A DNA stretch of 12,073 nucleotides from Burkholderiales bacterium (GCA_030828265.1 JAURCW010000017.1:1-12073), one strand, 5' to 3'. Positions 1 to 8,015 are shown, counted from the stretch's first letter. Notes: a model not told the origin generated them from the sequence alone. Numbers and translations are program-made.

Positions 1-96
1 CTCACTCGGTTTACGCTCGATCAAGAGCGTCTAGAATGGAGCAAAATGGGGTTCGACTTCCAGGTCGTTGAGGTGCGCAAGAAGGCGGCTGAGTAG
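1..96 (+). CDS. 3' end of an unidentified protein gene (partial)
   Basis: The first base opens an in-frame stretch of 31 codons ending in TAG at 94-96. The visible C-terminal peptide ends FDFQVVEVRKKAAE and is charged, with no membrane segment. The start lies outside the window. I do not recognise the family from this tail alone, and no motif is diagnostic. It is called as coding because the frame is open from the window edge, its codon use resembles that of the downstream genes, and it stops just before a convergent gene (24 bases between the two stops). It could be the end of almost any soluble protein. Confidence 0.55.
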   Translation, partial: LTRFTLDQERLEWSKMGFDFQVVEVRKKAAE

Positions 97-102
97 TCGT
101 TT

Positions 103-121
103 CACCCTGAGGTGTCCTTTT
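103..121 (+). terminator. Possible weak Rho-independent terminator between convergent genes
   Basis: A 4-bp GC-rich stem (CACC at 103-106 with GGTG at 111-114, loop CTGA) is followed by TCC and then a run of five T (118-122) on the plus strand. It sits in the 24-base gap between the stop of the partial upstream gene and the stop of the minus-strand acyltransferase gene. The stem is short for a terminator, so this is a tentative call. Confidence 0.3.
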
Positions 122-1026
122 TAGTTGGTTGACGAATGAATGCCGAAGTGCCGGGCGTATTTGGGATTCATGGTGTTCAAGTTAAGCAACATAAGAAAAT
201 CGGCTGTGTTGAAGTCGGGGTCCCACGAAGGAGGGCTGCATACTTTGGCGCCAATGCGCACGTAGCCTTTAATGAGCGGGGGTTCCACAACATTGGGCTC
301 TCGTTCAAGGCGTTCAAGCGGAAGCGGATGCTTCGGAAAGCCCATAAGCTCGCTTGGAGCCAGCGCCTTTTTTTCAAGCATGTCCCAAAGGCTTGCCGCC
401 GTGCGACCACCGTCGCGCATGCTGACACTGGCGCAGCCAATCAGGTTCGAGTAGCCAAAGTGCTGCATATACCGAGCAATACCCGACCAGAGCAACATAA
501 TGACGCTGCCATTCCGATGATCAGGATGAACACAGGAGCGGCCAAGTTCAACCATCGACCCACGTAGATCATTTAGCCGTGTAATAAAGAATTCGGTCTC
601 GCTGTAATAGCCCTTGAGCCGCTTGGCCTGGTGTGGGTCGAGAATGCGGTAGGTGCCAACAACCTCTTGCGACTGCTGGTCACGCACGACCAGGTGATCA
701 CAATAAGCATCAAAGAGGTCTTCATCCACACCAGCAATACGAGTGGAAATCGTGGCCTGGTATTCCTGTGTAAAAACGTTGTAGCGCAGGCGTTGCGCCT
801 CGCGAAGCTCCTCAAGGCTGCGAGCAAAACACATGGTGTAGCGTTCATTGAGCTCGGACTTTTCGTAAAGCTCAAGTCTTGGGGGCGCTCGAAAGACAGG
901 GAGATTGGCGGCGATGCGATCTTTTTTTCCGACAAGGCCAGGCTGAAATAAATAAGAACCGTCAGATTTCTGAAACTTCTGGGCCCAAGCCTGGGGCACG
1001 AGTTTACGGAAATAGTTTTTGATCAT
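121..1026 (-). CDS. olsB: OlsB-like GNAT acyltransferase (putative ornithine lipid synthesis; 'putative hemolysin' family)
   Basis: Predicted 301-residue protein of the acyl-ACP-using GNAT group. OlsB proteins transfer a 3-hydroxyacyl chain from ACP to the alpha-amino group of ornithine, making lyso-ornithine lipid at the inner membrane. The acyltransferase core runs from about residue 60 to 292. Family landmarks seen are LREAQRLRYNVF (74-85), the acidic FDAYCDHLVV (105-114), VVGTYRIL (122-129), ELGRSCVHPDHR (160-171), the central SGIARYM segment (181-187), and the C-terminal GYVRIGAKVC...PSWDPDFNTADF block (254-277). The start chosen is ATG at 1026, preceded by a good ribosome binding site (GGAGAGG, about 2-8 bases upstream). 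An in-frame TTG at 1125 would add 33 basic residues but falls in the -35 box of the tRNA-Val promoter. No olsA partner is visible, so the ornithine substrate is inferred from the family; the related name 'hemolysin' has no support here. Confidence 0.8.
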   Translation of the reverse strand: MIKNYFRKLVPQAWAQKFQKSDGSYLFQPGLVGKKDRIAANLPVFRAPPRLELYEKSELNERYTMCFARSLEELREAQRLRYNVFTQEYQATISTRIAGVDEDLFDAYCDHLVVRDQQSQEVVGTYRILDPHQAKRLKGYYSETEFFITRLNDLRGSMVELGRSCVHPDHRNGSVIMLLWSGIARYMQHFGYSNLIGCASVSMRDGGRTAASLWDMLEKKALAPSELMGFPKHPLPLERLEREPNVVEPPLIKGYVRIGAKVCSPPSWDPDFNTADFLMLLNLNTMNPKYARHFGIHSSTN

Positions 1027-1118
1027 CGCCTCTCCAAGTAAACGTCGAACACTCGACGCCCTCAGCATGCGACTTTTCGTTGACAGCTTCGTGTCGGTTT
1101 GATGACGAAACCGTGACT

Positions 1119-1147
1119 TTGCCAAGGTCAGCCGAAATGCCTACAAT
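1119..1147 (+). promoter_or_regulatory. Sigma-70 promoter for tRNA-Val (and probably thrS)
   Basis: TTGCCA at 1119-1124 and TACAAT at 1142-1147 are separated by exactly 17 bases. Each box differs from the sigma-70 consensus at only one or two positions. The -10 box ends 13 bases before the first base of the mature tRNA, which fits a short 5' leader removed by RNase P. I see no convincing promoter between the tRNA and thrS, so this one may also serve the downstream translation cluster (inference). Confidence 0.75.
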
Positions 1148-1160
1148 GCAACCCTTCGGC

Positions 1161-1237
1161 AGGCGCGTAGCTCAGCTGGTTAGAGCACCACCTTGACATG
1201 GTGGGGGTCGTTGGTTCGAGTCCAATCGCGCCTACCA
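1161..1237 (+). tRNA. tRNA-Val (anticodon GAC)
   Basis: A complete cloverleaf of 77 bases can be folded by hand. The acceptor stem AGGCGCG pairs fully with CGCGCCT, the D-stem is GCTC/GAGC, and the anticodon stem CCACC/GGTGG closes the loop TTGACAT, giving anticodon GAC. The T-arm is GTTGG-TTCGAGT-CCAAT. The 3' CCA is encoded (1235-1237). It reads GUC and GUU valine codons. thrS starts 44 bases downstream, the same tRNA-Val/thrS neighbourhood known from other Betaproteobacteria. Confidence 0.97.
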
Positions 1238-1281
1238 ACCGAATTACTTCTTCTCGTCTTGGCGCTCGGGTTTTTTCCACT

Positions 1282-3189
1282 ATGGTCCAAATAACCTTAC
1301 CGGACGGCTCAATACGGTCGTTCGATCATCCCGTTACAGTTGCGCAGGTTGCCGAGTCTATTGGTGCCGGCCTTGCTAAGGCTGCCATTGCGGGTCGTGT
1401 CAACGACAATCTTGTGGATACCTCGTTTAGCATCGAGACCGATGCACGCCTTGCCATCGTCACCGAGAAGGATCCCGAGGGCCTTGAGATTATTCGGCAC
1501 TCCACTGCGCATTTGCTGGCCTACGCTGCGAAGTCGCTCTTTCCTGATCTGCAGGTCACCATTGGTCCGGTGATTGACAACGGCTTTTATTACGACTTCT
1601 CTTACAAGCGACCTCTGACCCCGGAGGATCTGGACGCGCTTGAAAAAAGGATGAAGGAGCTTGCGGCTAAGAACGAGCCTGTTCATCGCGAGGTATGGTC
1701 GCGCGACGAGGCCGTTGAGTTATTTAAATCGATGGGCGAGCACTACAAGGCCGAAATCATTTCTGCAATCCCGGCCAACGAGCCCTTATCGCTTTACCGT
1801 GAAGGCGAGTTCGTCGATCTCTGCCGTGGGCCACACGTACCCTCCACGGGCAAACTTAAGGTCTTCAAGCTCATGAAGGTTGCCGGGGCCTATTGGCGGG
1901 GCGATCACCGCAACGAGATGCTGCAACGGGTCTACGGTACTGCTTGGGCCTCGAAGGCGGACCTCGATCAGTACCTCCATCAAATTGAAGAGGCCGAAAA
2001 GCGCGACCACAGAAAGCTTGGTAAGTCACTCGACCTCTTTCACGTGCAGGACAATGCCCCTGGCCTGGTCTTTTGGCATCCGAAGGGCTGGACCCTCTGG
2101 CAAGAAATTGAACAGTACCTACGTAAGGTCTACAAGGCAGGGGGCTACCAAGAAATCCGATGCCCGCAAATTCTTGACCGTTCGCTCTGGGAGCGCAGCG
2201 GTCACTGGGAGCATTACAAAGACAATATGTTCACCACGGCCTCCGAGAACCGCGAGTACGCAGTGAAGCCCATGAACTGCCCTGGGCATGTGCAGGTCTA
2301 CAACTCGGCCTTGCGAAGCTATCGCGACCTGCCTCTGCGCTACGGCGAATTTGGCTCTTGCCATCGCAACGAGTCGTCGGGCAGCCTGCATGGACTCATG
2401 CGCGTGCGCGGCTTCACCCAAGACGATGGGCATATTTTTTGTACCGAAGACCAAATTCAGGCCGAAGTGCAAGACTTCACAAAGAGACTATTGAAGGTCT
2501 ACAAGGATTTTGGATTCAACGATGTCATCTACAGACTTTCCACCCGACCCGAAAACCGGGTTGGTTCCGATGCCATCTGGGATAAGGCCGAAAAAGCGCT
2601 CTCGGATGCACTGAATGCGGTGGGGGTGGCCTGGGAGCTACTGCCCGGTGAAGGCGCCTTTTACGGACCCAAAATTGAATACAGCCTCAAAGACTCCCTC
2701 GGCCGGATCTGGCAGTGCGGCACCATCCAGGTTGACTTCAATATGCCCGAGCGGCTTGGAGCGGAGTATGTCGCTGAAGACAACAGCCGCAAGCATCCGG
2801 TGATGCTTCATCGGGCCATTGTGGGCTCGCTCGAGCGCTTTATCGGAATCCTTATTGAGAACTTCGGCGGAGCCTTCCCGCTCTGGCTCTCCCCGGTTCA
2901 GATTGCCGTGGCCAGTATCTCGGAGGGGCAGGCCGACTATGCCGCCGATGTTGCAAAAATGTTGCAAGATCAGGGGCTGCGAGCCGAAGCCGATTTGCGG
3001 AATGACAAAATTTCCTACAAAATCCGAGAGTTAAGCCTTCAGAAGATTCCCTACGTCTTGGTTGTTGGTGACCAAGAGAAAAGCTCGGGCGGTGTGTCCG
3101 TTCGTCGAAGGGGTGGGGAAGACCTTGGTGTCATGCCTCTGAAGGATGTTCTTAATTTATTTAAGCAAGATCTTGAAGAGGGTTCATAA
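1282..3189 (+). CDS. thrS: Threonyl-tRNA synthetase
   Basis: Class II synthetase that charges tRNA-Thr in the cytoplasm; 635 residues against 642 in E. coli. Domains in order are the N-terminal TGS domain (about 1-61), the editing domain (about 65-225) with HSTAH at 73-77 and Cys181/His185, the catalytic core (about 243-535), and the anticodon-binding domain (about 540-635). The three zinc ligands are present: Cys333 (MNCPGH), His384 (DDGH) and His510 (MLHRA). Motif 2 contains HRNE (Arg362), and motif 3 GSLERF (Arg519). The ATG at 1282 gives the family-typical start [10 protein letters not shown]; the frame is open further upstream, but only into the tRNA. No clear Shine-Dalgarno sequence precedes it (nearest G-run 1268-1270, then a T-run), so initiation may be inefficient or regulated. 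The stop TAA shares one base with the infC start. Confidence 0.98.
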   Translation: MVQITLPDGSIRSFDHPVTVAQVAESIGAGLAKAAIAGRVNDNLVDTSFSIETDARLAIVTEKDPEGLEIIRHSTAHLLAYAAKSLFPDLQVTIGPVIDNGFYYDFSYKRPLTPEDLDALEKRMKELAAKNEPVHREVWSRDEAVELFKSMGEHYKAEIISAIPANEPLSLYREGEFVDLCRGPHVPSTGKLKVFKLMKVAGAYWRGDHRNEMLQRVYGTAWASKADLDQYLHQIEEAEKRDHRKLGKSLDLFHVQDNAPGLVFWHPKGWTLWQEIEQYLRKVYKAGGYQEIRCPQILDRSLWERSGHWEHYKDNMFTTASENREYAVKPMNCPGHVQVYNSALRSYRDLPLRYGEFGSCHRNESSGSLHGLMRVRGFTQDDGHIFCTEDQIQAEVQDFTKRLLKVYKDFGFNDVIYRLSTRPENRVGSDAIWDKAEKALSDALNAVGVAWELLPGEGAFYGPKIEYSLKDSLGRIWQCGTIQVDFNMPERLGAEYVAEDNSRKHPVMLHRAIVGSLERFIGILIENFGGAFPLWLSPVQIAVASISEGQADYAADVAKMLQDQGLRAEADLRNDKISYKIRELSLQKIPYVLVVGDQEKSSGGVSVRRRGGEDLGVMPLKDVLNLFKQDLEEGS

Positions 3190-3191
3190 TC
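3177..3191 (+). promoter_or_regulatory. infC ribosome binding site and non-AUG start codon
   Basis: AGAGGG at 3177-3182, inside the last codons of thrS, is followed by ATA at 3186 and ATC at 3189 in the infC frame. GAGG is 7 bases from ATC and 4 bases from ATA, so spacing favours ATC. There is no ATG, GTG or TTG in this frame before IF3-like sequence begins. Rare AUU, AUC or AUA starts are the known basis of infC autoregulation, because IF3 itself rejects non-canonical start codons. Confidence 0.8.
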
Positions 3192-3725
3192 GCTACCGAA
3201 AAATTACACCGCGTTAATTCTGAAATAACGTCCTTAGAAATCCGCCTTGTTGGCGTCGATAATCAAGCGATTGGAATTGTTAAGCTAGCCGAGGCATTGC
3301 GGCTTGCCGAAGAAGAAGGTGTCGATTTAGTTGAAATCGCACCGCAGGCAGACCCGGTGGTCTGCAAGCTCATGGATTACGGCAAGTTCAAGTATCAGGA
3401 ACAGAAACGCGCGCACGACGCTCGGCTTAAACAGAAAACAATTCAGGTTAAAGAAGTGAAATTTCGTCCTGGCACGGACGAAAACGATTACCAGGTGAAG
3501 TTACGCAATCTCACGCGCTTTCTTGAAGAGGGCGATAAGGCAAAAATTACCATTCGTTTCCGGGGCCGTGAAATGGCCCACCAGGAGTTTGGAATGCGAA
3601 TGTTGGAAAGGGTACGAGACGACTTGGCTGAACTAAGCCAGGTCGAACAGATGCCCAAACTCGAGGGCCGTCAAATGGTGATGATCATGGCGCCTAAGCG
3701 AAAGAAGGCGGCAACAGGCGCCTAG
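3189..3725 (+). CDS. infC: Translation initiation factor IF-3 (non-AUG start)
   Basis: IF-3 binds the 30S subunit, prevents premature joining of 50S, and checks start-codon and initiator-tRNA choice. From ATC at 3189 the protein is 178 residues (E. coli 180). It begins (M)[12 protein letters not shown], as in betaproteobacterial IF-3. The N-domain (about 1-75) includes the conserved [10 protein letters not shown] and [16 protein letters not shown] blocks. A basic linker leads to the C-domain (about 85-178) with [30 protein letters not shown] and [10 protein letters not shown]. The first ATG in frame is at 3372 and the first TTG at 3297, and both would delete conserved N-domain sequence, so the start must be ATC at 3189 or ATA at 3186 (which would add one residue). 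It overlaps thrS by one base, implying translational coupling. Confidence 0.95.
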   Translation: MATEKLHRVNSEITSLEIRLVGVDNQAIGIVKLAEALRLAEEEGVDLVEIAPQADPVVCKLMDYGKFKYQEQKRAHDARLKQKTIQVKEVKFRPGTDENDYQVKLRNLTRFLEEGDKAKITIRFRGREMAHQEFGMRMLERVRDDLAELSQVEQMPKLEGRQMVMIMAPKRKKAATGA

Positions 3726-3746
3726 TGAGAAGTAGCTGTTGTTTTA

Positions 3747-3831
3747 GAAGTGAAGTTGTTGATTTGGCTGCTGTAGGTTTCAAAGCAAGGGCACGGTGCT
3801 CTTCACCTTCAGGGCTGTTAAAAATAGGAGC
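3747..3831 (+). promoter_or_regulatory. Candidate structured leader of rpmI-rplT with alternative helices
   Basis: The 111-base gap between infC and rpmI can form two competing helices. Helix A pairs 3747-3755 with 3801-3810 (9 bp, C3806 bulged). Helix B pairs 3798-3803 (GCTCTT) with 3826-3831 (AGGAGC; five Watson-Crick pairs and one G-U), which would bury the rpmI ribosome binding site AGGAG at 3826-3830. Both use 3801-3803, so they exclude each other. In E. coli L20 represses rpmI-rplT by binding leader RNA; whether this leader does the same is inference, and the pairings were found by eye. Confidence 0.35.
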
Positions 3832-3836
3832 ATTCA

Positions 3837-4034
3837 ATGCCCAAAATGAAGACCAAGAAGGCGGCTGCAAAGCGCTTTATGGCCCGCGGTAGTGGGTCCA
3901 TTAAGCGTGGTCACGCCACTAAGCGCCACATTCTTACCAAGCGCACCACGAAGAACAAGCGTCAGTTGCGTGGAACCCTCACTGTGCATCCGTCCGACCT
4001 GAAGCAGGTTCGCGACATGATGCCCTACGCGTAA
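3837..4034 (+). CDS. rpmI: 50S ribosomal protein L35
   Basis: Small, very basic protein of the large ribosomal subunit; 65 residues, the usual length. The start [14 protein letters not shown] and the following [27 protein letters not shown] are typical of L35. The ATG at 3837 has a strong ribosome binding site (AGGAG, 3826-3830, 6-base spacing). It lies between infC and rplT, 12 bases before rplT, the standard infC-rpmI-rplT arrangement. Its expression is probably coupled to that of rplT and may be controlled by the leader RNA upstream. Confidence 0.98.
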   Translation: MPKMKTKKAAAKRFMARGSGSIKRGHATKRHILTKRTTKNKRQLRGTLTVHPSDLKQVRDMMPYA

Positions 4035-4046
4035 AGGAGACCGACC

Positions 4047-4403
4047 ATGCCTCGAGTTAAACGTGGAGTCACCGCGCGTGCACGTCACAAAAAAATTCTT
4101 GCCTTAGCGAAGGGCTTTCGTGGGCGTCGTAACAATGTCTTTCGGGTTGCCAAACAGGCCGTTATGCGTGCTGGTCAGTACGCCTACCGAGACCGTCGTA
4201 ACCGTAAGCGCGTCTTCCGAGCGCTTTGGATTACCCGCATTAACGCGGCCTGCCGTCAACACGATCTCAGCTACAGCCGGTTCATCAACGGGCTGAAGAA
4301 GGCCGGAATCACCATGGACCGAAAGCTTCTCGCCGATCTTGCCGTGACCGATAAGGCTGCGTTTGAGGCAATCGTTAGGCAGGCCAAAGACGCGCTGCAG
4401 TAA
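4047..4403 (+). CDS. rplT: 50S ribosomal protein L20
   Basis: Binds 23S rRNA early in assembly of the 50S subunit, and in some bacteria represses its own operon. The 118 residues match the family length. The start [18 protein letters not shown], the [16 protein letters not shown] block, the long basic helix [17 protein letters not shown] and the globular C-terminus ([25 protein letters not shown]) are all present. AAAGGAG sits just upstream of the ATG at 4047. It is followed by a 36-base gap to pheS. Confidence 0.98.
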   Translation: MPRVKRGVTARARHKKILALAKGFRGRRNNVFRVAKQAVMRAGQYAYRDRRNRKRVFRALWITRINAACRQHDLSYSRFINGLKKAGITMDRKLLADLAVTDKAAFEAIVRQAKDALQ

Positions 4404-4430
4404 CGCAGGCGTTTAGGCCAAGGTTCGCCT
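4402..4430 (+). promoter_or_regulatory. Small hairpins in the rplT-pheS junction
   Basis: AGGCG at 4407-4411 can pair with CGCCT at 4426-4430 around a 14-base loop, and AACG (4402-4405) can pair with CGTT (4410-4413) in a competing small hairpin. No T-run follows, so this is not an intrinsic terminator. The pheS start at 4440 has only a distant AAGG (4420-4423) as a ribosome binding site, so local structure here could affect pheS translation (inference). There is no leader peptide with phenylalanine codons of the E. coli pheST type. Confidence 0.25.
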
Positions 4431-4439
4431 TCATTCCAA

Positions 4440-5465
4440 ATGTCCAGCACTGGCACAGACCAGCAGCTGGTTGAAGAGGCTCGCATTGCATTTCAGGCGG
4501 CCTCTGACCCAGCCTCCCTCGAAAACGCCAAGGCCAGATTCTTAGGCAAGTCGGGGCTCATCACCGAGCAGCTCAAGCAGCTTGGTGTGCTCGAGCCTGA
4601 GCAAAAGAAGCTTGAGGGAGCCCGTATAAATGCCCTAAAGGGCCAGATCGAGGGGCTTCTAAACCAGCGGCGTGAGGCACTTGCGCAACAGCAGTTAGCT
4701 GCCAAGCTCGCTCAAGATCGGCTCGATATCTCCCTGCCAGGTCGCGGCATGTCCGCAGGCAGCCTGCACCCCGTCATGACAACCTGGCAGCGTATCGAGT
4801 CCATTTTTAGATCGATGGGGTTCGATGTGGCCGACGGGCCCGAGGTGGAAACCGACTGGACAAACTTCACGGCCTTGAACAACCCTGAGAACCATCCCGC
4901 GCGCTCGATGCAGGACACCTTCTATCTCGATCTGCGCGACGCCGATGGCCTACCTCTTTTGCTGCGAACCCACACAAGCCCCATGCAGGTTCGTTACGCC
5001 CGCAGTCATACTCCGCCTTTGCGTGTTATTGCACCCGGTCGAACCTACAGGGTTGATAGCGATGCCACGCACTCGCCCATGTTCCATCAGGTTGAGGGGC
5101 TTTGGCTTGGGGAACAGGTGAGCTTTACCGATCTGAAAGGGCTCTACTTCGAGTTCCTTTGTGCCTTTTTTGAAACGAAGGACCTTGATATTCGTTTTCG
5201 GCCCTCGTTCTTCCCGTTTACCGAGCCCTCGGCAGAGGTGGACATGCGGTTTTCAACAGGGCCGCTCAAGGGACGGTGGCTCGAGATCTCCGGTGCCGGG
5301 CAGGTCCATCCTAAGGTGATTCAAAACTTTGGTTTCGATCCGCAAGACGTTATTGGTTTTGCCTTTGGCAGTGGGCTTGAGCGCCTCACCATGCTGCGTT
5401 ATGGCATTGATGATCTGCGACTCTTCTTTGAGAACGACCTGCGCTTTTTGCGTCAGTTTGCCTAA
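4440..5465 (+). CDS. pheS: Phenylalanyl-tRNA synthetase alpha subunit
   Basis: Catalytic subunit of the alpha2-beta2 class II enzyme that charges tRNA-Phe; 341 residues, slightly longer than the 327 of E. coli. Residues 1 to about 90 form the N-terminal coiled-coil arm that contacts tRNA. The catalytic core follows, with [19 protein letters not shown] after the arm, the [21 protein letters not shown] segment, [12 protein letters not shown], motif 2 ([21 protein letters not shown]) and motif 3 ([22 protein letters not shown]) near the C-terminus. The ATG at 4440 gives the usual N-terminus, although its ribosome binding site is weak. The gene lies 9 bases before pheT, and the two are presumably cotranscribed. 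Confidence 0.98.
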   Translation: MSSTGTDQQLVEEARIAFQAASDPASLENAKARFLGKSGLITEQLKQLGVLEPEQKKLEGARINALKGQIEGLLNQRREALAQQQLAAKLAQDRLDISLPGRGMSAGSLHPVMTTWQRIESIFRSMGFDVADGPEVETDWTNFTALNNPENHPARSMQDTFYLDLRDADGLPLLLRTHTSPMQVRYARSHTPPLRVIAPGRTYRVDSDATHSPMFHQVEGLWLGEQVSFTDLKGLYFEFLCAFFETKDLDIRFRPSFFPFTEPSAEVDMRFSTGPLKGRWLEISGAGQVHPKVIQNFGFDPQDVIGFAFGSGLERLTMLRYGIDDLRLFFENDLRFLRQFA

Positions 5466-5474
5466 GGACAAGCC

Positions 5475-8015
5475 ATGAGAGTGCCTGAGAACTGGCTGCG
5501 TCAATGGGTGCCTACCGATGCCTCGGCCGAGCAGATTGCCGATGCATTAACCATGGCCGGCCTAGAGGTTGAGTCGCTCGAGCCCTTGGCACCTGAGTTC
5601 ACCGGCGTGAAGGTCGCCAGAATTGAATCGGCCGAGCGTCACCCCAACGCCGACCGACTGCAGGTCTGCCAGGTTCGAGTCAACGAGAGCGAGCCCTGTC
5701 GACAAATTATCTGCGGAGCCCCGAATGCAAGGGCCGGCCTTTGGGTGGCGTGCGCGGTAGACGGCGCGATTCTTCCCGGGGACTTTCGTATCAAGGTCGC
5801 CAAGATGCGGGGCGTTGAGAGCCAAGGCATGCTCTGCTCAAGCAAGGAGCTCGGGCTCTCGGAAGACAGCGAGGGCATTCTTGAGCTCAATGCATTTGAA
5901 AATCTTTCGCTTGGCCAAGATCTTCGAGAGGCTCTTGGGCTTAACGAGAAGATTTTGGAAATTAAGCTCACACCGAACCGCCCCGACTGCCTGTCCATTC
6001 GGGGTGTCGCTCGAGAGTTGTCGGCAATACTTGCCCAGCCTCTTGCCGAGCAACCCGAGTTTCAACAAAGCCAGTCGTTGCAGTCAGCCCCAAAGCTCGC
6101 TGAGGCGCCGCGTATTGCCGTTCGTGACGAGGCAAAAACCGCGGGGTCTGCATTGTGTGGGCGGTTCTCAAGCCGCATCATTCGTGGCGTTGACGCAAGC
6201 CGTCCCACCCCCGGCTACATTAAACAGCGCTTGGAGCAGGCTGGTCAGCGATCCATCTCCATTCTGGTCGACCTTTCCAACTACGTCATGCTGGCTCTTG
6301 GGCGGCCGACCCATATTTTCGACCTCGACCTTATTGAGCCCCTGCACGATGCGCAGCTTGAAGTTCGCTGGGCACGCGAGGGGGAGCAGTTCGAGCTTCT
6401 TAACGGCAGCTCGCCTGCCCTTGGCTCTTTCTTTGGTGTCATTGCCGATGCTAAGGGGCCGGTTGCTTTGGCAGGCATTATGGGCGGCCAGCGAACGGCT
6501 GTTAGCACGGCCACTAAGAATATCCTTCTCGAGGCAGCCTTCTGGTGGCCCGATGCCATTCGGGGACGCTGTCAGAAGCTGAAGTTCTCTTCCGATGCGG
6601 GCTACCGGTTTGAGCGGGGTGTCAGCGCCGAGTCCACGGTTGAAGAGCTTGAGCTTCTTACCGAGCTTATTCTTAAACATTGTGGCGGCGACTGGGGTCC
6701 CGTGAACGACACCCAAATCGAATCCCCCGATCGCCCGCCCGTTCAGCTTAGGCATCACCGCCTGGAGCGGCTTATGGGCATAAGTTATGCCACCGACGAG
6801 GTATTGTCTGTCTTTGCACGCCTTGGGCTTAGCTGCCAGTCAAGCGGGGAGGGCCCCGAGACCATTTATAAAGTGCAGCCCAGTCCTGAACGGTTCGACC
6901 TTGAGTGTGAAGAAGACCTTGTGGAAGAGGTTGCCCGAATCATTGGATTCGACCGCATTCCTCTGCGCGCCCCTACGGCGGCCCTCCAGGCACGCCTTGC
7001 GCCTGAAACCTTACGCTCCATTCATACGCTTCGAGCACAAATGGCAGGGCTTGGCTACCACGAGGCCGTCACCTATGGCTTTACCGACTCCACACTCGCC
7101 CAGTGGTTTGTTGAAAGCCCCGAGAGCCTACTTAAACTGCTGAATCCAATCGCAAGCCACTTCGATGTCATGCGCCCATCGATTGTCGCAGGACTTCTTC
7201 GGGTGGCCGCCGAGAATCAAACGCGGCAGGAGCAGCGCATTCGGCTTTTCGAGATTGGTCGGGTGTTTATTCGAAAGACCGAGCAGGTCGCTGACAGTCT
7301 CTCCGTTCCAGGCGTCTGGCAGCCCCAGCGGCTTGCGGCCCTCGCAAGCGGTCTTGCCCTCCCGTTGCAGTGGGGCCTTGAGAGCAGGGTAGTCGACTTT
7401 TTCGACCTTAAAGGCGATCTTCACCAGCTTGGGCTGCTTCAGGCCAGTGGCTTGACTCAAATCCCCACCGATGCGCGGACTCTCGGCGTGCGTGCTCTGT
7501 CAGAATCCGAGGCCTCCAGTACCTATCGCTTCCTTCATCCTACCCGCTCCGCGCTTATTGTGAATGCCAAGGAGCTGGTCTGTGGCTGGTTTGGTGAGCT
7601 TCATCCCAGCCTTTTAAGCGAACTTGAACTTCAGGCGGGCTGCCTGGCCCTTGAGCTCGACCTTGAGCCACTTATTGAGAGGCCGTGGCCAACTGTTGTC
7701 TCGCCGTCCAAGTTCCCAAGCATGGAGCGTGACCTTGCTTTTATCCTTCCCAAATCAGTTCCTTTGAGCCAGGTTACAGACTGCATTAATTCACTAAAAA
7801 ACAATTCAAAACAATACGATAAGCTGGTAAACTTCATGTTGTTTGATCAGTATACCGGCCAGGGTGTAAATTCTGATGAAAAAAGTCTTGCTTTCAGGTT
7901 CTTATTTCAAGATACTGAGAAAACACTTGAAGATCAGGAAGTTGATCAGTTGCTTGGCGAAATCACCAAAAAAATCGTTAAAGACTGTCAGGCACGACTT
8001 AGAGGGGCCTCTTAA
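5475..8015 (+). CDS. pheT: Phenylalanyl-tRNA synthetase beta subunit
   Basis: Structural, tRNA-binding and editing partner of PheS; 846 residues, somewhat longer than the 795 of E. coli. The start MRVPENWLRQWV is typical. Domains in order are a tRNA-binding OB fold (about 40-150, HPNADRLQVCQV and CGAPNARAG), the B3/B4 editing region (about 215-390, including SNYVMLALGRPTHIFDLD), a B5 domain (about 415-490), the catalytic-like core (about 495-740, EAVTYGF, LLNPIASHFDVMRPS), and the C-terminal ferredoxin-like anticodon-binding domain (about 750-845, starting SKFPSMERDLAF). AAGGA at 5465-5469 precedes the ATG. The last 90 or so codons are strikingly AT-rich compared with the rest of the gene (see findings), but the frame and the domain are intact. 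Confidence 0.98.
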   Translation: MRVPENWLRQWVPTDASAEQIADALTMAGLEVESLEPLAPEFTGVKVARIESAERHPNADRLQVCQVRVNESEPCRQIICGAPNARAGLWVACAVDGAILPGDFRIKVAKMRGVESQGMLCSSKELGLSEDSEGILELNAFENLSLGQDLREALGLNEKILEIKLTPNRPDCLSIRGVARELSAILAQPLAEQPEFQQSQSLQSAPKLAEAPRIAVRDEAKTAGSALCGRFSSRIIRGVDASRPTPGYIKQRLEQAGQRSISILVDLSNYVMLALGRPTHIFDLDLIEPLHDAQLEVRWAREGEQFELLNGSSPALGSFFGVIADAKGPVALAGIMGGQRTAVSTATKNILLEAAFWWPDAIRGRCQKLKFSSDAGYRFERGVSAESTVEELELLTELILKHCGGDWGPVNDTQIESPDRPPVQLRHHRLERLMGISYATDEVLSVFARLGLSCQSSGEGPETIYKVQPSPERFDLECEEDLVEEVARIIGFDRIPLRAPTAALQARLAPETLRSIHTLRAQMAGLGYHEAVTYGFTDSTLAQWFVESPESLLKLLNPIASHFDVMRPSIVAGLLRVAAENQTRQEQRIRLFEIGRVFIRKTEQVADSLSVPGVWQPQRLAALASGLALPLQWGLESRVVDFFDLKGDLHQLGLLQASGLTQIPTDARTLGVRALSESEASSTYRFLHPTRSALIVNAKELVCGWFGELHPSLLSELELQAGCLALELDLEPLIERPWPTVVSPSKFPSMERDLAFILPKSVPLSQVTDCINSLKNNSKQYDKLVNFMLFDQYTGQGVNSDEKSLAFRFLFQDTEKTLEDQEVDQLLGEITKKIVKDCQARLRGAS

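Noticed and set aside
136..567. 143-codon plus-strand open frame opposite the OlsB-like gene
   Set aside because: Antisense shadow; the minus-strand frame carries clear family motifs across the same bases.
1027..1125. Longer OlsB-like protein starting at TTG 1125
   Set aside because: It has no good ribosome binding site and overlaps the tRNA-Val -35 box, while ATG 1026 has GGAGAGG upstream. The added 33 residues are basic and low-complexity.
1198..1281. In-frame upstream extension of thrS beginning inside tRNA-Val
   Set aside because: The extra residues are encoded by tRNA sequence and spacer; the ThrRS family begins at [10 protein letters not shown], matching ATG 1282.
3756..3784. Possible promoter TTGTTG-N17-TTCAAA upstream of rpmI
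   Set aside because: The -10 hexamer matches the consensus at only three of six positions, too weak to support from sequence alone.
4404..4439. pheST attenuator with a leader peptide, as in E. coli
   Set aside because: The gap is 36 bases with no short Phe-rich open frame and no terminator-type T-run.
5815..6582. 255-codon plus-strand open frame inside pheT
   Set aside because: It lies wholly within pheT in another frame, shows no recognisable motif, and is expected from the GC-rich codon pattern.
6168..6758. 196-codon minus-strand open frame opposite pheT
   Set aside because: Shadow of pheT, with no family resemblance and no ribosome binding site.
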